A stretch of 37,514 nt of DNA from Bacillota bacterium (GTDB taxonomy: Bacteria > Bacillota > DSM-12270 > Thermacetogeniales > Thermacetogeniaceae). The stretch lies in contig JARYLU010000028.1 of NCBI GenBank assembly GCA_029907475.1, positions 1 through 37,514 on the forward strand. Direction: 5' to 3'. Position 1 is the stretch's first letter. Each line of letters starts with the position of its first letter. This document shows, piece after piece, positions 1 to 6,839 of the stretch. The notes beneath the pieces were generated by a model. That model was not told the DNA's origin, did no database searches, and was given only the letters and a program-made list of their open reading frames with translations. A program made the position numbers and the translations under genes.

Positions 1-37
1 AATTCTACCAGCTTCGATCATTTTCATAACGTCGTGC

Positions 38-151
38 CTATTCACCTTCATTAATGCAGCCTTCGATCTTGTATCCTTGCAGCCGACCAGAACGAATCAT
101 TCTGTACAGTGGTGATGGGTTAAAACAGGCTTGTTTATTCAATTCAATCGT
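38..151 (-). pseudogene. Decayed helix-turn-helix (excisionase-like) fragment
   Basis: The minus strand can be read for about 37 codons ending at a TAG (complement of 38-40). It contains a stretch, YRMIRSGRLQGYKI, that resembles the recognition-helix segment of small excisionase-type (HTH_17/MerR-like) DNA-binding domains. A stop lies just upstream in the same frame and there is no good start codon. After the stop, another frame continues towards position 1 with a second similar stretch, DVMKMIEAGRI. I read this as a gene remnant, not an active gene. It overlaps the hicBA promoter region. The call rests on motif resemblance alone and could be chance. Confidence 0.3.
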
Positions 152-166
152 GGGTTAGGGTATAAT
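138..166 (+). promoter_or_regulatory. Candidate sigma-A promoter of hicBA
   Basis: A perfect TATAAT at 161-166 lies 17 bases after a weak -35 (TTCAAT, 138-143). A strong AAAGGAGG ribosome binding site follows at 175-182, just before the hicB ATG at 192. Confidence 0.45.
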
Positions 167-191
167 ATTAACAGAAAGGAGGAAGCAAAAT

Positions 192-419
192 ATGCAGCGA
201 AGGTTTAAGGTAATCCTAGAAAAAAATGAAAATAACGGTTACACTGTCACTGTTCCTGCTCTGCCTGGCTGCGTTACTCAAGGTAAAAATAAGGATGAAG
301 CCTTAGAAAGAATTCAGGAAGCCATTCAAGGATACCTGGAAGCATTGAAAATTGAGGGGTTGCCTATACCAGACAGCGATATAGATATTGCTGAAGTAGA
401 GGTGGCTTACGGGGCATGA
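192..419 (+). CDS. hicB: HicB-family antitoxin
   Basis: This 75-residue protein is the likely antitoxin of a HicBA type II toxin-antitoxin pair. HicB proteins bind and neutralise the HicA mRNA interferase and usually repress their own operon. The sequence has the typical HicB partial RNase-H-like fold pattern: an N-terminal strand region (FKVILEKNENNGYTVTVPAL), the LPGC turn near residues 24-27, and an amphipathic helix (DEALERIQEAIQGYLEAL). It is short and has no evident separate C-terminal DNA-binding domain, so autoregulation may depend on another surface. The ATG is preceded by AAAGGAGG. Its stop overlaps the hicA start (ATGA), so the two are translationally coupled. Here antitoxin precedes toxin, the reverse of the E. 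coli hicAB order. Confidence 0.9.
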   Translation: MQRRFKVILEKNENNGYTVTVPALPGCVTQGKNKDEALERIQEAIQGYLEALKIEGLPIPDSDIDIAEVEVAYGA

Positions 420-640
420 CCAGGCTGCCACGGGTTAGCGGTAAAGATGTTGTAAGAGCTCTTAAACGAGCGGGTTTCAGAGTAAGCCATATTCGTGGTA
501 GCCATCATTACTTACGGCGTTCCGGTGGCAATCTTGTAACAGTTCCCGTTCACACAGATGAAATTCTTGACTTAAAAACTTTAAAGTCAATCCTTGAACG
601 GGCAGGACTTACGATTGAAGAATTAATTGATTTGCTATAA
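416..640 (+). CDS. hicA: HicA-family mRNA interferase toxin
   Basis: This 74-residue protein matches HicA toxins, small double-stranded-RNA-binding-fold ribonucleases that cleave mRNA independently of ribosomes. Visible hallmarks are the N-terminal segment SGKDVVRALKRAGF, the GSHH motif at residues 28-31 carrying the catalytic histidine, the VTVPVH strand near residues 41-46, and the closing LKSILERAGLTIEEL helix. The protein looks full length and intact, so the system is probably functional. It overlaps the hicB stop by four bases (ATGA). Such modules are often horizontally acquired, which fits the decayed gene fragment upstream and the gene-poor stretch downstream. Confidence 0.92.
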   Translation: MTRLPRVSGKDVVRALKRAGFRVSHIRGSHHYLRRSGGNLVTVPVHTDEILDLKTLKSILERAGLTIEELIDLL

Positions 641-693
641 GGCCGTGGGTTGTCTGAATACATGTCTGAATAAAAAGCAAACACCCGCGATAA

Positions 694-715
694 AAGGGGT
701 CTTTCTAGACCCCTT
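694..715 (+). terminator. Stem-loop downstream of hicBA
   Basis: A perfect 9-base-pair inverted repeat (AAGGGGTCT / AGACCCCTT) with a 4-base loop. No immediate T-run follows on the plus strand, so it may be a weak terminator or an mRNA-stabilising hairpin. Confidence 0.45.
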
Positions 716-749
716 GCCTGCCCCTACTGATTTAATTTTTCCTTGTTCT

Positions 750-807
750 GGCGCGGGATTGCACGTTATCGCTATTACGCTCCGCTATATTCAATCCCTG
801 CCGCGCC
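750..807. repeat. Imperfect long inverted repeat
   Basis: The arms GGCGCGGGATTG (750-761) and CAATCCC-TG-CCGCGCC (792-807) pair as 7 plus 5 base pairs around a bulge, enclosing about 30 bases. This may be a small non-autonomous repeat or an RNA structure. Confidence 0.4.
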
Positions 808-857
808 CACCATTTATTTTTTCTGACCTTGGGAGAGTAAGGGATTCTTAGCCTCAG

Positions 858-883
858 CCCGGATCACTTAATCCGGGTTTTTT
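858..883 (+). terminator. Intrinsic terminator
   Basis: The stem CCCGGAT (858-864) pairs with ATCCGGG (871-877) across a 6-base loop and is followed by six Ts. It would stop transcription coming from hicBA. Confidence 0.8.
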
Positions 884-1090
884 GTTCCTGGAGGTGAAAA
901 TCTGAAAAACGACAACACAATAATTCGTGTAGAAATAATAATTTATATGCTGCTAGCCAGCGTGTGCCGACGGCCTCCCCAGGTATGTATATAACCTTCA
1001 ATTTGTTTAACCGATAGTATAAATTAGGACTTTTTGGTACAATAAGGTATGGTAAGGAGGTTTAGAACAGCCTGGTAGGGGGAGAGAAGA

Positions 1091-2155
1091 ATGCGGCGGA
1101 TACCCGTAGAAAAACTGGAGGCAGGAATGCAGTTGGCCCGGCCTATCTACAGTAAGGGAGGGCGGGTTCTGCTGGACAAAGGAATCAAATTAAAGGAAGG
1201 CTATATCAAACGCCTTGTCGAATTTGGCATCACCCATGTTTATGTTTACGATGAACGGATTGGGGACCTGGATGTCGACGAAATCGTAAACGAAGAGACG
1301 CGGCTTCAAGCCGCGGAAATTGTCCGCCAGGCTGTTGCCAACATTAGGTTTGGTGTCGATTTGAATGTTCGTGAGATTAAGCGGGCGGTAATGGAAATCA
1401 TGGACCAGGTCCTTTTCAACCGCGAGACCCTTGCTCACCTTTCCGAAATCAGAATTGTCGGGGAATTCCTTTTTCACCACTCGGTAAATGTGGCGATTTA
1501 TGCTCTTTTAACGGGAATTGCTATGGGCTACAACAGCGGCCAGCTTCTTGATTTGGGGACAGGCGCCCTCCTGCATGATATCGGGAAAAGCAGGATGCCA
1601 GCACGCCTCCTCAATACGTGCGGACCTCTTGCGGGACCGGAAGCAGAGGAAATGAAAAACCATACGGTGTACGGGTTTGACCTGCTCCGGAAAGAAAACG
1701 ACTTGAGCCTTCTTTCGGCGCACGTGGCCTTTCAGCATCACGAGCGTTTTGACGGCACCGGATACCCCCGTGGCCTGAAAGGAACGGAAATTCACGAGTA
1801 TGCCCGGATTGCTGCTGTAGCCGACACTTATGACCTTCTTGTAAGCGGGCTTGAAGGGACGCGCCTTCTCCCTTACCAGACGGTAGAATATATCGTGGCA
1901 CAGGCGGGGCACGCCTTCGACCCCGAAGTTGTGAAACTGTTTTCGACAAATATTGCCGTTTATCCCCTGGGAAGTCTGGTACGTTTGAATACCGGAGAAA
2001 AGGGGGTCGTGATTCAGATTCCCAGGAATTATCCTACTCGTCCCGTAATTAAGGTGCTTTACGACGCAACAGGTAAACCATATCAGGAAGGCTTTCCCGA
2101 GGTCGATCTGCTCAAGGAATTAACCGTGTTCGTTGATGAGGTGCTTGAAGAATAA
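1091..2155 (+). CDS. HD-GYP domain protein (probable c-di-GMP phosphodiesterase)
   Basis: This 354-residue cytoplasmic protein is a probable cyclic-di-GMP phosphodiesterase. The HD-GYP domain covers roughly residues 110-300: His130 in the first helix, HDIGK at 162-166, His191, His211, the HH pair at 216-217, and DGTGYP at 221-226, which is the GYP signature. The N-terminal 100 residues resemble the N-terminal region found on many clostridial HD-GYP proteins (early motif GMQLARPIY; later ITHVYVYD) and carry no receiver, PAS or membrane segments. The metal-ligand set looks complete. It starts at ATG with GGGGGAG upstream and appears monocistronic. Which process it controls cannot be read from the neighbours, though the sporulation gene ytxC follows. 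Confidence 0.9.
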   Translation: MRRIPVEKLEAGMQLARPIYSKGGRVLLDKGIKLKEGYIKRLVEFGITHVYVYDERIGDLDVDEIVNEETRLQAAEIVRQAVANIRFGVDLNVREIKRAVMEIMDQVLFNRETLAHLSEIRIVGEFLFHHSVNVAIYALLTGIAMGYNSGQLLDLGTGALLHDIGKSRMPARLLNTCGPLAGPEAEEMKNHTVYGFDLLRKENDLSLLSAHVAFQHHERFDGTGYPRGLKGTEIHEYARIAAVADTYDLLVSGLEGTRLLPYQTVEYIVAQAGHAFDPEVVKLFSTNIAVYPLGSLVRLNTGEKGVVIQIPRNYPTRPVIKVLYDATGKPYQEGFPEVDLLKELTVFVDEVLEE

Positions 2156-2190
2156 TGCAGCCTGAGTGATTTTGCTAAATTTTAAATCGT

Positions 2191-2217
2191 ATAACTGGAA
2201 AACCCCTTCCGTATAAT
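2191..2217 (+). promoter_or_regulatory. Candidate sigma-E-like promoter of ytxC
   Basis: ATA at 2191-2193, then exactly 16 bases, then CGTATAAT at 2210-2217. This resembles the mother-cell sigma-E consensus (ATA-N16-CATACANT) with two mismatches in the -10. The embedded TATAAT has no good sigma-A -35. The reading agrees with a sporulation gene but is weak. Confidence 0.28.
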
Positions 2218-2254
2218 AACATATCATGTATTGATATAGAGAGGAAAGGAAGGG

Positions 2255-3154
2255 GTGAAAGTTTTGGCCTCTTATCTCACGCTAGGTACTGCTTTATATA
2301 GCAATGAAGTACGGGAACGGCTGAATGTGGAATTAACTTTTATGAAAAGCGAAGGCTTAATTATCAGTTTGGAGGAAGAGGAAAAGCCGCCATGGACGTT
2401 CTTTATTCTGTGCGATAGCCAGGGGAAAAAGAATGGAGAAAAGAGAATCGCCTGTCGTTTTGCTGTTGCGAAGGCGATTGCAGATCTTTTTGTTAATCAC
2501 ACAGAATTCCTTTTTGTGAAAAAGTATATTAATAAATGCTACAAACACTGGTTTCCTCATGAGCGGGAGGAAATAACTGCCCGGGCTGCAGAGGTTCTTG
2601 AAAAACTGAGGGTGATTCGGAGAAACAAAATATTACAAAACCTTTATGATTACCTGGCCGGCCACCAAGTTTTAATCGTTGAGGGATATGCCAATTTCCA
2701 GCTGAGAGAGTACTGGAACCAGCTTCGAAAAATGGTTCACCGGGTGGGCCAGGAACTTGTAGCCACTAAAGATTACCTTGAGTTTATTCGCTTGCTCCGA
2801 CATTTTATAGAGATCCAGGAACCGAAAATTCAAGAAGTGCATGTCCTGATTAACCCGGCAGGCACCTGCTACCTTTTCGATCATAAGGGGAACATCATCC
2901 GCAAAGAACTTCTCAGGGCCCCGTCTCTCACTGTCAGTAAAGGTGAGTTTAGTTATGAGGATGTTTTACTGAGCATTTTAATTACCCTGGCACCTCAAAG
3001 AATAGCCTTTCATGTCCCGGACCGGATCTGGTACGGTGAATCTGTTCAGGTCATTCTCCAGGTTTTTGAAAACCGGGTAGTGCGTTGTGGCGGTTGTGAT
3101 AAGTGCCAGCTTCTATCGGCCGGCTACTTACCCACAAAAATAAAAACAGATTGA
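2255..3154 (+). CDS. ytxC: YtxC-like sporulation protein
   Basis: This 299-residue protein matches the putative sporulation protein YtxC family of spore-forming Firmicutes, whose gene commonly lies next to thrS, as it does here. Its biochemical role is not known. Visible features are an N-terminal segment with FFILCD near residues 50-55, a helical middle (residues 75-130), and a central run rich in aromatic and basic residues (YLAGHQVLIVEGYANFQLREYW begins near residue 132). The C-terminus has four cysteines (CGGCDKC and a single one earlier), which is notable for a cytoplasmic protein and could bind metal. The start is GTG, preceded by a purine-rich GAGGAAAGGAAGG. Its TGA stop lies inside the -35 box of the thrS promoter. 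Confidence 0.75.
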   Translation: MKVLASYLTLGTALYSNEVRERLNVELTFMKSEGLIISLEEEEKPPWTFFILCDSQGKKNGEKRIACRFAVAKAIADLFVNHTEFLFVKKYINKCYKHWFPHEREEITARAAEVLEKLRVIRRNKILQNLYDYLAGHQVLIVEGYANFQLREYWNQLRKMVHRVGQELVATKDYLEFIRLLRHFIEIQEPKIQEVHVLINPAGTCYLFDHKGNIIRKELLRAPSLTVSKGEFSYEDVLLSILITLAPQRIAFHVPDRIWYGESVQVILQVFENRVVRCGGCDKCQLLSAGYLPTKIKTD

Positions 3155-3180
3155 CAAACAATTTCGGGCCGGCGTATAAT
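3151..3180 (+). promoter_or_regulatory. Sigma-A promoter of thrS
   Basis: TTGACA (3151-3156), an 18-base spacer, and TATAAT (3175-3180): both hexamers are perfect. The -35 box overlaps the ytxC stop codon (TGA at 3152-3154). Confidence 0.88.
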
Positions 3181-3186
3181 TGCTCC

Positions 3187-3445
3187 GTAAGTTAAAGAAG
3201 GTAAAGAGACGATGAAGGGGAAGAGTACCCTTACACTGGTCCCAGAGAGGAGGTGCCGGGGCTGAAAGCACCTCTGGCATAAAGGTAAGGGGAAGACCGC
3301 CCCGGAGGGTTTTCCGAAAAGCACATGAGGCGTTAAGGAAAACGGCGGCACTCCGTTAAGTGTGTAGACAAGAGGGCGGACATAAACCGTCAATTGGGGT
3401 GGAACCGCGAGGAAATCTCGTCCCCTGTAGGGGAGGAGATTTTTT
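3187..3445 (+). promoter_or_regulatory. Threonine T-box riboswitch upstream of thrS
   Basis: The leader has all the landmarks of a tRNA-sensing T-box. The stem I opening carries GATGAAG and AGAGTA-type elements (about 3211-3227), followed by CAGAGAGG near 3243. A specifier ACC sits at 3296-3298 in a GAAG-ACC context, and ACC is a threonine codon. The conserved T-box GGTGGAACCGCG lies at about 3398-3409. A terminator hairpin follows at 3414-3445. Uncharged tRNA-Thr would stabilise the antiterminator and allow read-through into thrS. The specifier matches the downstream gene. Confidence 0.92.
3414..3445 (+). terminator. T-box-controlled terminator before thrS
   Basis: AATCTC and TCCCC (3414-3425) pair with GGGGA and GAGATT (3430-3441), with one mismatch, ending in a run of Ts. 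Its left arm competes with the antiterminator formed by the T-box sequence. Confidence 0.85.
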
Positions 3446-3481
3446 GTTTTAGTTCATAAAGAGTATCAGGGAGGATTTGGC

Positions 3482-5416
3482 ATGAGGCAAGATCGAAAAA
3501 CGGCCCAAAATTCCATTCCAGTTGTCTTAAAGGATGGAAGCGTTTTTGAGGTTTCGTCAGGGAGCACCTGGAGTGATGTTGCCGCGGGAGTTAGCAGGAG
3601 GTTGGCGAAAGAGGCAATCGTTGCCCGAGTAAACGGAGAGCTTCAAGATCTCAGGAGCCCTGTCCAGGCCGGGGCAAAGGTGGAGTTTCTCACTTTCTCA
3701 GATGAAGCAGGCAGGGCGGTTTACCGTCATACTTCAGCTCATATCCTCGCGCAGGCCGTAAAACGCCTCTTTCCCGAAGTTAAGCTGGCAATAGGCCCTG
3801 CCATTGAAGACGGCTTTTATTATGATTTTGACCTGGGACATTCCTTTACGACTGAAGACCTGGCTCAGATCGAGGAAGAAATGAAAAGGATTGTGCAGGC
3901 TGACTACCCTGTAGTGAGACAGGAAGTATCCCACGCCGAGGCGATGGCTTATTTTGAAAAAGAGAAAGAGCCATATAAAAAAGAGTTAATTGAGGAATTA
4001 CCGCCGGACGCCGGAGTGAGCCTGTATCAGCAGGGAGAATTTACAGATCTCTGTTTGGGTCCCCATTTACCTCGAACGGGTATGGTAGGTTCTGTCAAGT
4101 TGCTCAGCGTAGCCGGAGCCTACTGGCGCGGGAGCGAAAAAAATAAGATGTTGCAGCGGATTTACGGCACTTCGTTTCCCAAGCAAAAAGATCTAGAAGA
4201 TTACCTGAGCCGGATAGAAGAGGCGAAACGAAGGGATCACCGTAAGTTAGGTCAGGAGCTCGATCTTTTCGGAACGGCGGAGGAAGGACCGGGCTTTCCC
4301 TTCTTTTACCCGCGGGGGATGATCGTCCGGACCGAGTTAGAAAACTTTTGGAGGGAAGAACACCGGCGGCGTGGCTACCAGGAAATTAAAAGCCCGGCGA
4401 TCCTGCACCGTTCTCTCTGGGAAAGGTCAGGTCACTGGGATCTGTATAAAGAAAATATGTACTTTTTAAAAATCGATGACGAAGATTTTGCCGTCAAACC
4501 GATGAACTGCCCCGGGGCGATACTTTATTATAAAACAAGGCTTCATTCCTACCGCGAATTTCCGCTGCGCATTGCCGAACTCGGTCTGGTTCACCGACAT
4601 GAACGTTCAGGTGTCCTGCACGGCCTCCTTCGGGTTCGCTGCTTTACCCAGGACGACGCCCATATCTTTATGCTTCCCAGTCAGGTTACAGGTGAAATTA
4701 TCGAGGTAATCGACCTGATTGATTATTTTTACCGAACCTTTAATTTCTCTTACCATGTCGAGCTGTCAACGAGACCGGAAAAAGCTCTCGGTTCCCGAGA
4801 GATTTGGGAGCAGGCAACCCGAAGTTTAATGCAAGCCTTAGATCAAAAAGGCATCCCTTATCAGGTAAATGAAGGGGAAGGTGCTTTTTACGGGCCGAAA
4901 ATTGACTTTCACCTGGAAGATTCACTCGGACGAAGCTGGCAATGCGGGACCATCCAGTTGGACTTTGTTAACCCGGACAATTTCGATCTCACCTACATTG
5001 GAGAGGATGGCCGGAAACACCGGCCGGTCATGATTCATCGGGTTGTTTTTGGGAGTATCGAGCGTTTTTTGGGGATCCTTACAGAACACTATGCCGGTGC
5101 CTTTCCTGCCTGGTTAGCTCCCGTCCAGGTTAAAGTAATTTCCGTTGCTTCCCGTCATGCGCCCTACGCCGGCGAGGTCGCGCACTTGTTAGAAGAAAGA
5201 GGGATCAGGGTCGAAGTGGATGATCGCAACGAGCGGGTAGGTTATAAAATCAGAGAAGGTGAATTGGAGAAGGTACCCTATTTGCTTGTCGTTGGCGATC
5301 AAGAAGTAGAAACCAGGGCCGTAAGGGTAAGAGCACGTGGCCGGGGGGATCAGGGGCCTGCTGATTTGGAACAATTCTACCGGCAGCTTAAGGAAGAGAT
5401 CAAGCAGAAGCAATAA
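3482..5416 (+). CDS. thrS: Threonyl-tRNA synthetase
   Basis: This enzyme charges tRNA-Thr with threonine in the cytoplasm. At 644 residues it is of normal full length. Domains in order: an N-terminal TGS domain (about 11-72); the editing domain with H83 and H87 (HTSAH) and C191/H195 (CLGPH), which removes mischarged serine; the class II catalytic core with the zinc ligands C343 (MNCPG), H394 (DDAHIF) and H519; motif 3 around residues 520-545; and the C-terminal anticodon-binding domain from about 548. All key residues are present. The ATG follows GGGAGGA. Expression is controlled by its own perfect sigma-A promoter and a threonine T-box. The next promoter, for infC, begins four bases after its stop. 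Confidence 0.98.
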   Translation: MRQDRKTAQNSIPVVLKDGSVFEVSSGSTWSDVAAGVSRRLAKEAIVARVNGELQDLRSPVQAGAKVEFLTFSDEAGRAVYRHTSAHILAQAVKRLFPEVKLAIGPAIEDGFYYDFDLGHSFTTEDLAQIEEEMKRIVQADYPVVRQEVSHAEAMAYFEKEKEPYKKELIEELPPDAGVSLYQQGEFTDLCLGPHLPRTGMVGSVKLLSVAGAYWRGSEKNKMLQRIYGTSFPKQKDLEDYLSRIEEAKRRDHRKLGQELDLFGTAEEGPGFPFFYPRGMIVRTELENFWREEHRRRGYQEIKSPAILHRSLWERSGHWDLYKENMYFLKIDDEDFAVKPMNCPGAILYYKTRLHSYREFPLRIAELGLVHRHERSGVLHGLLRVRCFTQDDAHIFMLPSQVTGEIIEVIDLIDYFYRTFNFSYHVELSTRPEKALGSREIWEQATRSLMQALDQKGIPYQVNEGEGAFYGPKIDFHLEDSLGRSWQCGTIQLDFVNPDNFDLTYIGEDGRKHRPVMIHRVVFGSIERFLGILTEHYAGAFPAWLAPVQVKVISVASRHAPYAGEVAHLLEERGIRVEVDDRNERVGYKIREGELEKVPYLLVVGDQEVETRAVRVRARGRGDQGPADLEQFYRQLKEEIKQKQ

Positions 5417-5419
5417 TGA

Positions 5420-5449
5420 TTGACATGATTGGATCTTCTATGCTATACT
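5420..5449 (+). promoter_or_regulatory. Sigma-A promoter of infC-rpmI-rplT
   Basis: TTGACA (5420-5425), an 18-base spacer, and TATACT (5444-5449), placed directly behind the thrS stop. Confidence 0.82.
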
Positions 5450-5455
5450 TAGTGC

Positions 5456-5585
5456 GTCAAATCAAGGGAAATGGCACCACAAGCAGAAGCCACTCGCTTC
5501 TCACCTTAGGGCGTTTGTTGCTACTAAGGTTTTGCCGGAGGAAAATTTTTGAGTTTAAAAGCGGGTGGAGGAACCCCCGCTTTTT
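5456..5585 (+). promoter_or_regulatory. L20-type leader RNA of infC-rpmI-rplT
   Basis: The 180-base leader contains ordered hairpins: AGAAGC/GCTTCT (5485-5501), ACCTTAG/CTAAGGT (5503-5530), then a GC-rich terminator (5557-5585). This layout and position match the Firmicute L20 leader, where ribosomal protein L20 binds the leader and promotes termination. A 71-codon frame that crosses it is not a gene. The assignment is by position and structure, not by a covariance search. Confidence 0.7.
5557..5585 (+). terminator. Leader terminator before infC
   Basis: AAAAGCGGG (5557-5565) pairs with CCCGCTTTT (5576-5584), ending in a run of five Ts. This is the probable attenuation point for autoregulation by L20. 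Confidence 0.8.
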
Positions 5586-5630
5586 GCTGTTATTTCTGAA
5601 GCCCTTTTACCGAGGAGGAGGTGACACCTA

Positions 5631-6161
5631 ATTAACAAAGATTTACGGGTCAACGAAGAAATCCGTGCCCGGGAAGTTCGTTTAGTGAACAGCGACGGTC
5701 AGCAACTTGGGATTATGCCCCTGAAAGAGGGTCTCCGCGCCGCAATAGAGCAGGGTCTTGACCTGGTTGAAGTAGCGCCCCACGCCAAACCCCCGGTCTG
5801 CCGGATCATGGATTACGGAAAATATAAATACGAACAAAGTAAAAGAGAGCGGGAAGCCCGCAAAAAGCAGCGCATTATCAATGTTAAAGAGTTGAAATTA
5901 AGACCCAACATTGAAGAGCACGACTTTCGGGTTAAGGTCAAGAATGCTCAGCGTTTTCTGGTGGACGGCGATAAGGTGAAAATTACTTTAATGTTTCGGG
6001 GACGTGAAATTTCCCACGCCGAGTTGGGGCATAACCTGTGTCTTAAATTCTACGAGCAGGTGCAGGACCAGGCGATCATGGAAAAGGAGCCGAAAATCGA
6101 AGGAAGAAATATGATTATGATCCTGGCCCCCAAAATCCAGGACCAGGTGAAAGGAGATTAA
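5631..6161 (+). CDS. infC: Translation initiation factor IF-3 (AUU start)
   Basis: IF-3 binds the 30S subunit, prevents premature 50S joining and checks start-codon choice. Starting at ATT (5631) gives 176 residues opening with INKDLRVNEEIR, the canonical IF-3 N-terminus. An in-frame TGA at 5622-5624 blocks any start further upstream. The first conventional start in frame (GTG, 5685) would delete the conserved N-terminal 18 residues and has no ribosome binding site. GGAGGAGG at about 5613-5620 is correctly spaced for ATT. The two-domain pattern is visible: an N-domain to about residue 80, a lysine-rich linker helix (SKREREARKKQR), and a C-domain with ELKLRP and MFRGREI. The AUU start is the known device by which IF-3 represses its own synthesis. 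Confidence 0.95.
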   Translation: MNKDLRVNEEIRAREVRLVNSDGQQLGIMPLKEGLRAAIEQGLDLVEVAPHAKPPVCRIMDYGKYKYEQSKREREARKKQRIINVKELKLRPNIEEHDFRVKVKNAQRFLVDGDKVKITLMFRGREISHAELGHNLCLKFYEQVQDQAIMEKEPKIEGRNMIMILAPKIQDQVKGD

Positions 6162-6164
6162 ACA

Positions 6165-6362
6165 ATGCCTAAAATGAAAACTCACCGGGGCGCAGCAAAA
6201 AGATTTAAGCGGACTGCGAAGGGATACTGGAGGCGGGCAAGAGCGTGGAAAAGCCACCTTTTAGCAAAAAAAACAAGCAGGCGAAAGCGCAGGCTCCGGC
6301 ATCCTGCAATTATCGGTGCTGCTGACCGGGAGCGGGTCGAGAGGCTTTTGCCTTATTTGTAA
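6165..6362 (+). CDS. rpmI: 50S ribosomal protein L35
   Basis: This 65-residue, very basic protein is ribosomal protein L35 of the large subunit, of normal length. It opens with the family signature [16 protein letters not shown] and has the basic block [13 protein letters not shown] near residues 35-47. It starts three bases after the infC stop, behind AAGGAGA, as the second gene of the infC-rpmI-rplT operon. It shares the promoter and L20-responsive leader at 5420-5585. Confidence 0.98.
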   Translation: MPKMKTHRGAAKRFKRTAKGYWRRARAWKSHLLAKKTSRRKRRLRHPAIIGAADRERVERLLPYL

Positions 6363-6384
6363 AAAAATAAGGAGGTTCTTCATC

Positions 6385-6738
6385 ATGGCGAGAGTAAAAG
6401 GTGGACCGGTAACACGGCGCCGGCATAAAAAAATCTTAAAGCTTGCCCGTGGTTACCGGGGGGCAAAGAGCAAGTTGTACCGCCCGGCACACGAGCAGGT
6501 CATGAAATCTCTTTTTTACGCTTACGTTCACCGGAGGCTGCGGAAACGAGATTTCCGGAAGTTGTGGATTACCAGGATTAACGCTGCCGCGCGTTTAAAC
6601 GGATTATCTTATAATAGATTCATGAACGGTTTAAAAAAGGCCGGCGTAACTGTAAACCGGAAGATGCTTGCCGAACTCGCAGTTAACGATAGAGCTGCTT
6701 TTGGGAAACTGGTAGACCTTGCGAAAAAACACCTTTAA
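6385..6738 (+). CDS. rplT: 50S ribosomal protein L20
   Basis: L20 binds 23S rRNA early in 50S assembly and acts as translational or transcriptional repressor of its own operon. The protein is 117 residues, the usual length, opening with [20 protein letters not shown]; the C-terminal globular domain (about residues 60-117) carries the [10 protein letters not shown] segment. An upstream in-frame ATG at 6316 would extend it into rpmI and lacks support. The ATG at 6385 follows AAGGAGG (6370-6376) and fits the family start. It is the last gene of the operon and is followed by an intrinsic terminator. Confidence 0.98.
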   Translation: MARVKGGPVTRRRHKKILKLARGYRGAKSKLYRPAHEQVMKSLFYAYVHRRLRKRDFRKLWITRINAAARLNGLSYNRFMNGLKKAGVTVNRKMLAELAVNDRAAFGKLVDLAKKHL

Positions 6739-6769
6739 TTAAACCTGAATATGGTTGAAAACCGATCTA

Positions 6770-6798
6770 AAGTATGGTAATGCGGCCATACTTTTTTT
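6770..6798 (+). terminator. Terminator of the infC-rpmI-rplT operon
   Basis: AAGTATGG (6770-6777) pairs with CCATACTT (6786-6793), with an 8-base loop and a run of seven Ts (6792-6798). Confidence 0.9.
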
Positions 6799-6839
6799 GT
6801 GATTTTAATGTTAAACTCAGAAATTAGGAAGGTGGGCTG

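Larger units (their letters stand above)
641..1090. other. Gene-poor stretch between hicA and the HD-GYP gene
   Basis: I see no convincing gene here. A 74-codon frame at 627-851 overlaps the hicA end and has no family resemblance or good ribosome binding site. The stretch holds a hairpin (694-715), a large imperfect inverted repeat (750-807) and a good intrinsic terminator (858-883). An SD-like GGAGGTG at about 890 is followed by a short open frame without a standard start, which may be a remnant. A sequence resembling a sigma-28 promoter (TAAC, 14 bases, ACCGATAG; 992-1017) lies before the HD-GYP gene. It would be interesting for a signalling gene but is weak. Confidence 0.5.

Noticed and set aside
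627-851. 74-codon frame overlapping the end of hicA
   Set aside because: No ribosome binding site, no family resemblance, and it runs through two hairpins.
5416-5631. 71-codon frame between thrS and infC
   Set aside because: It crosses a consensus promoter and the L20-type leader with its terminator; the sequence is better explained as regulatory RNA.
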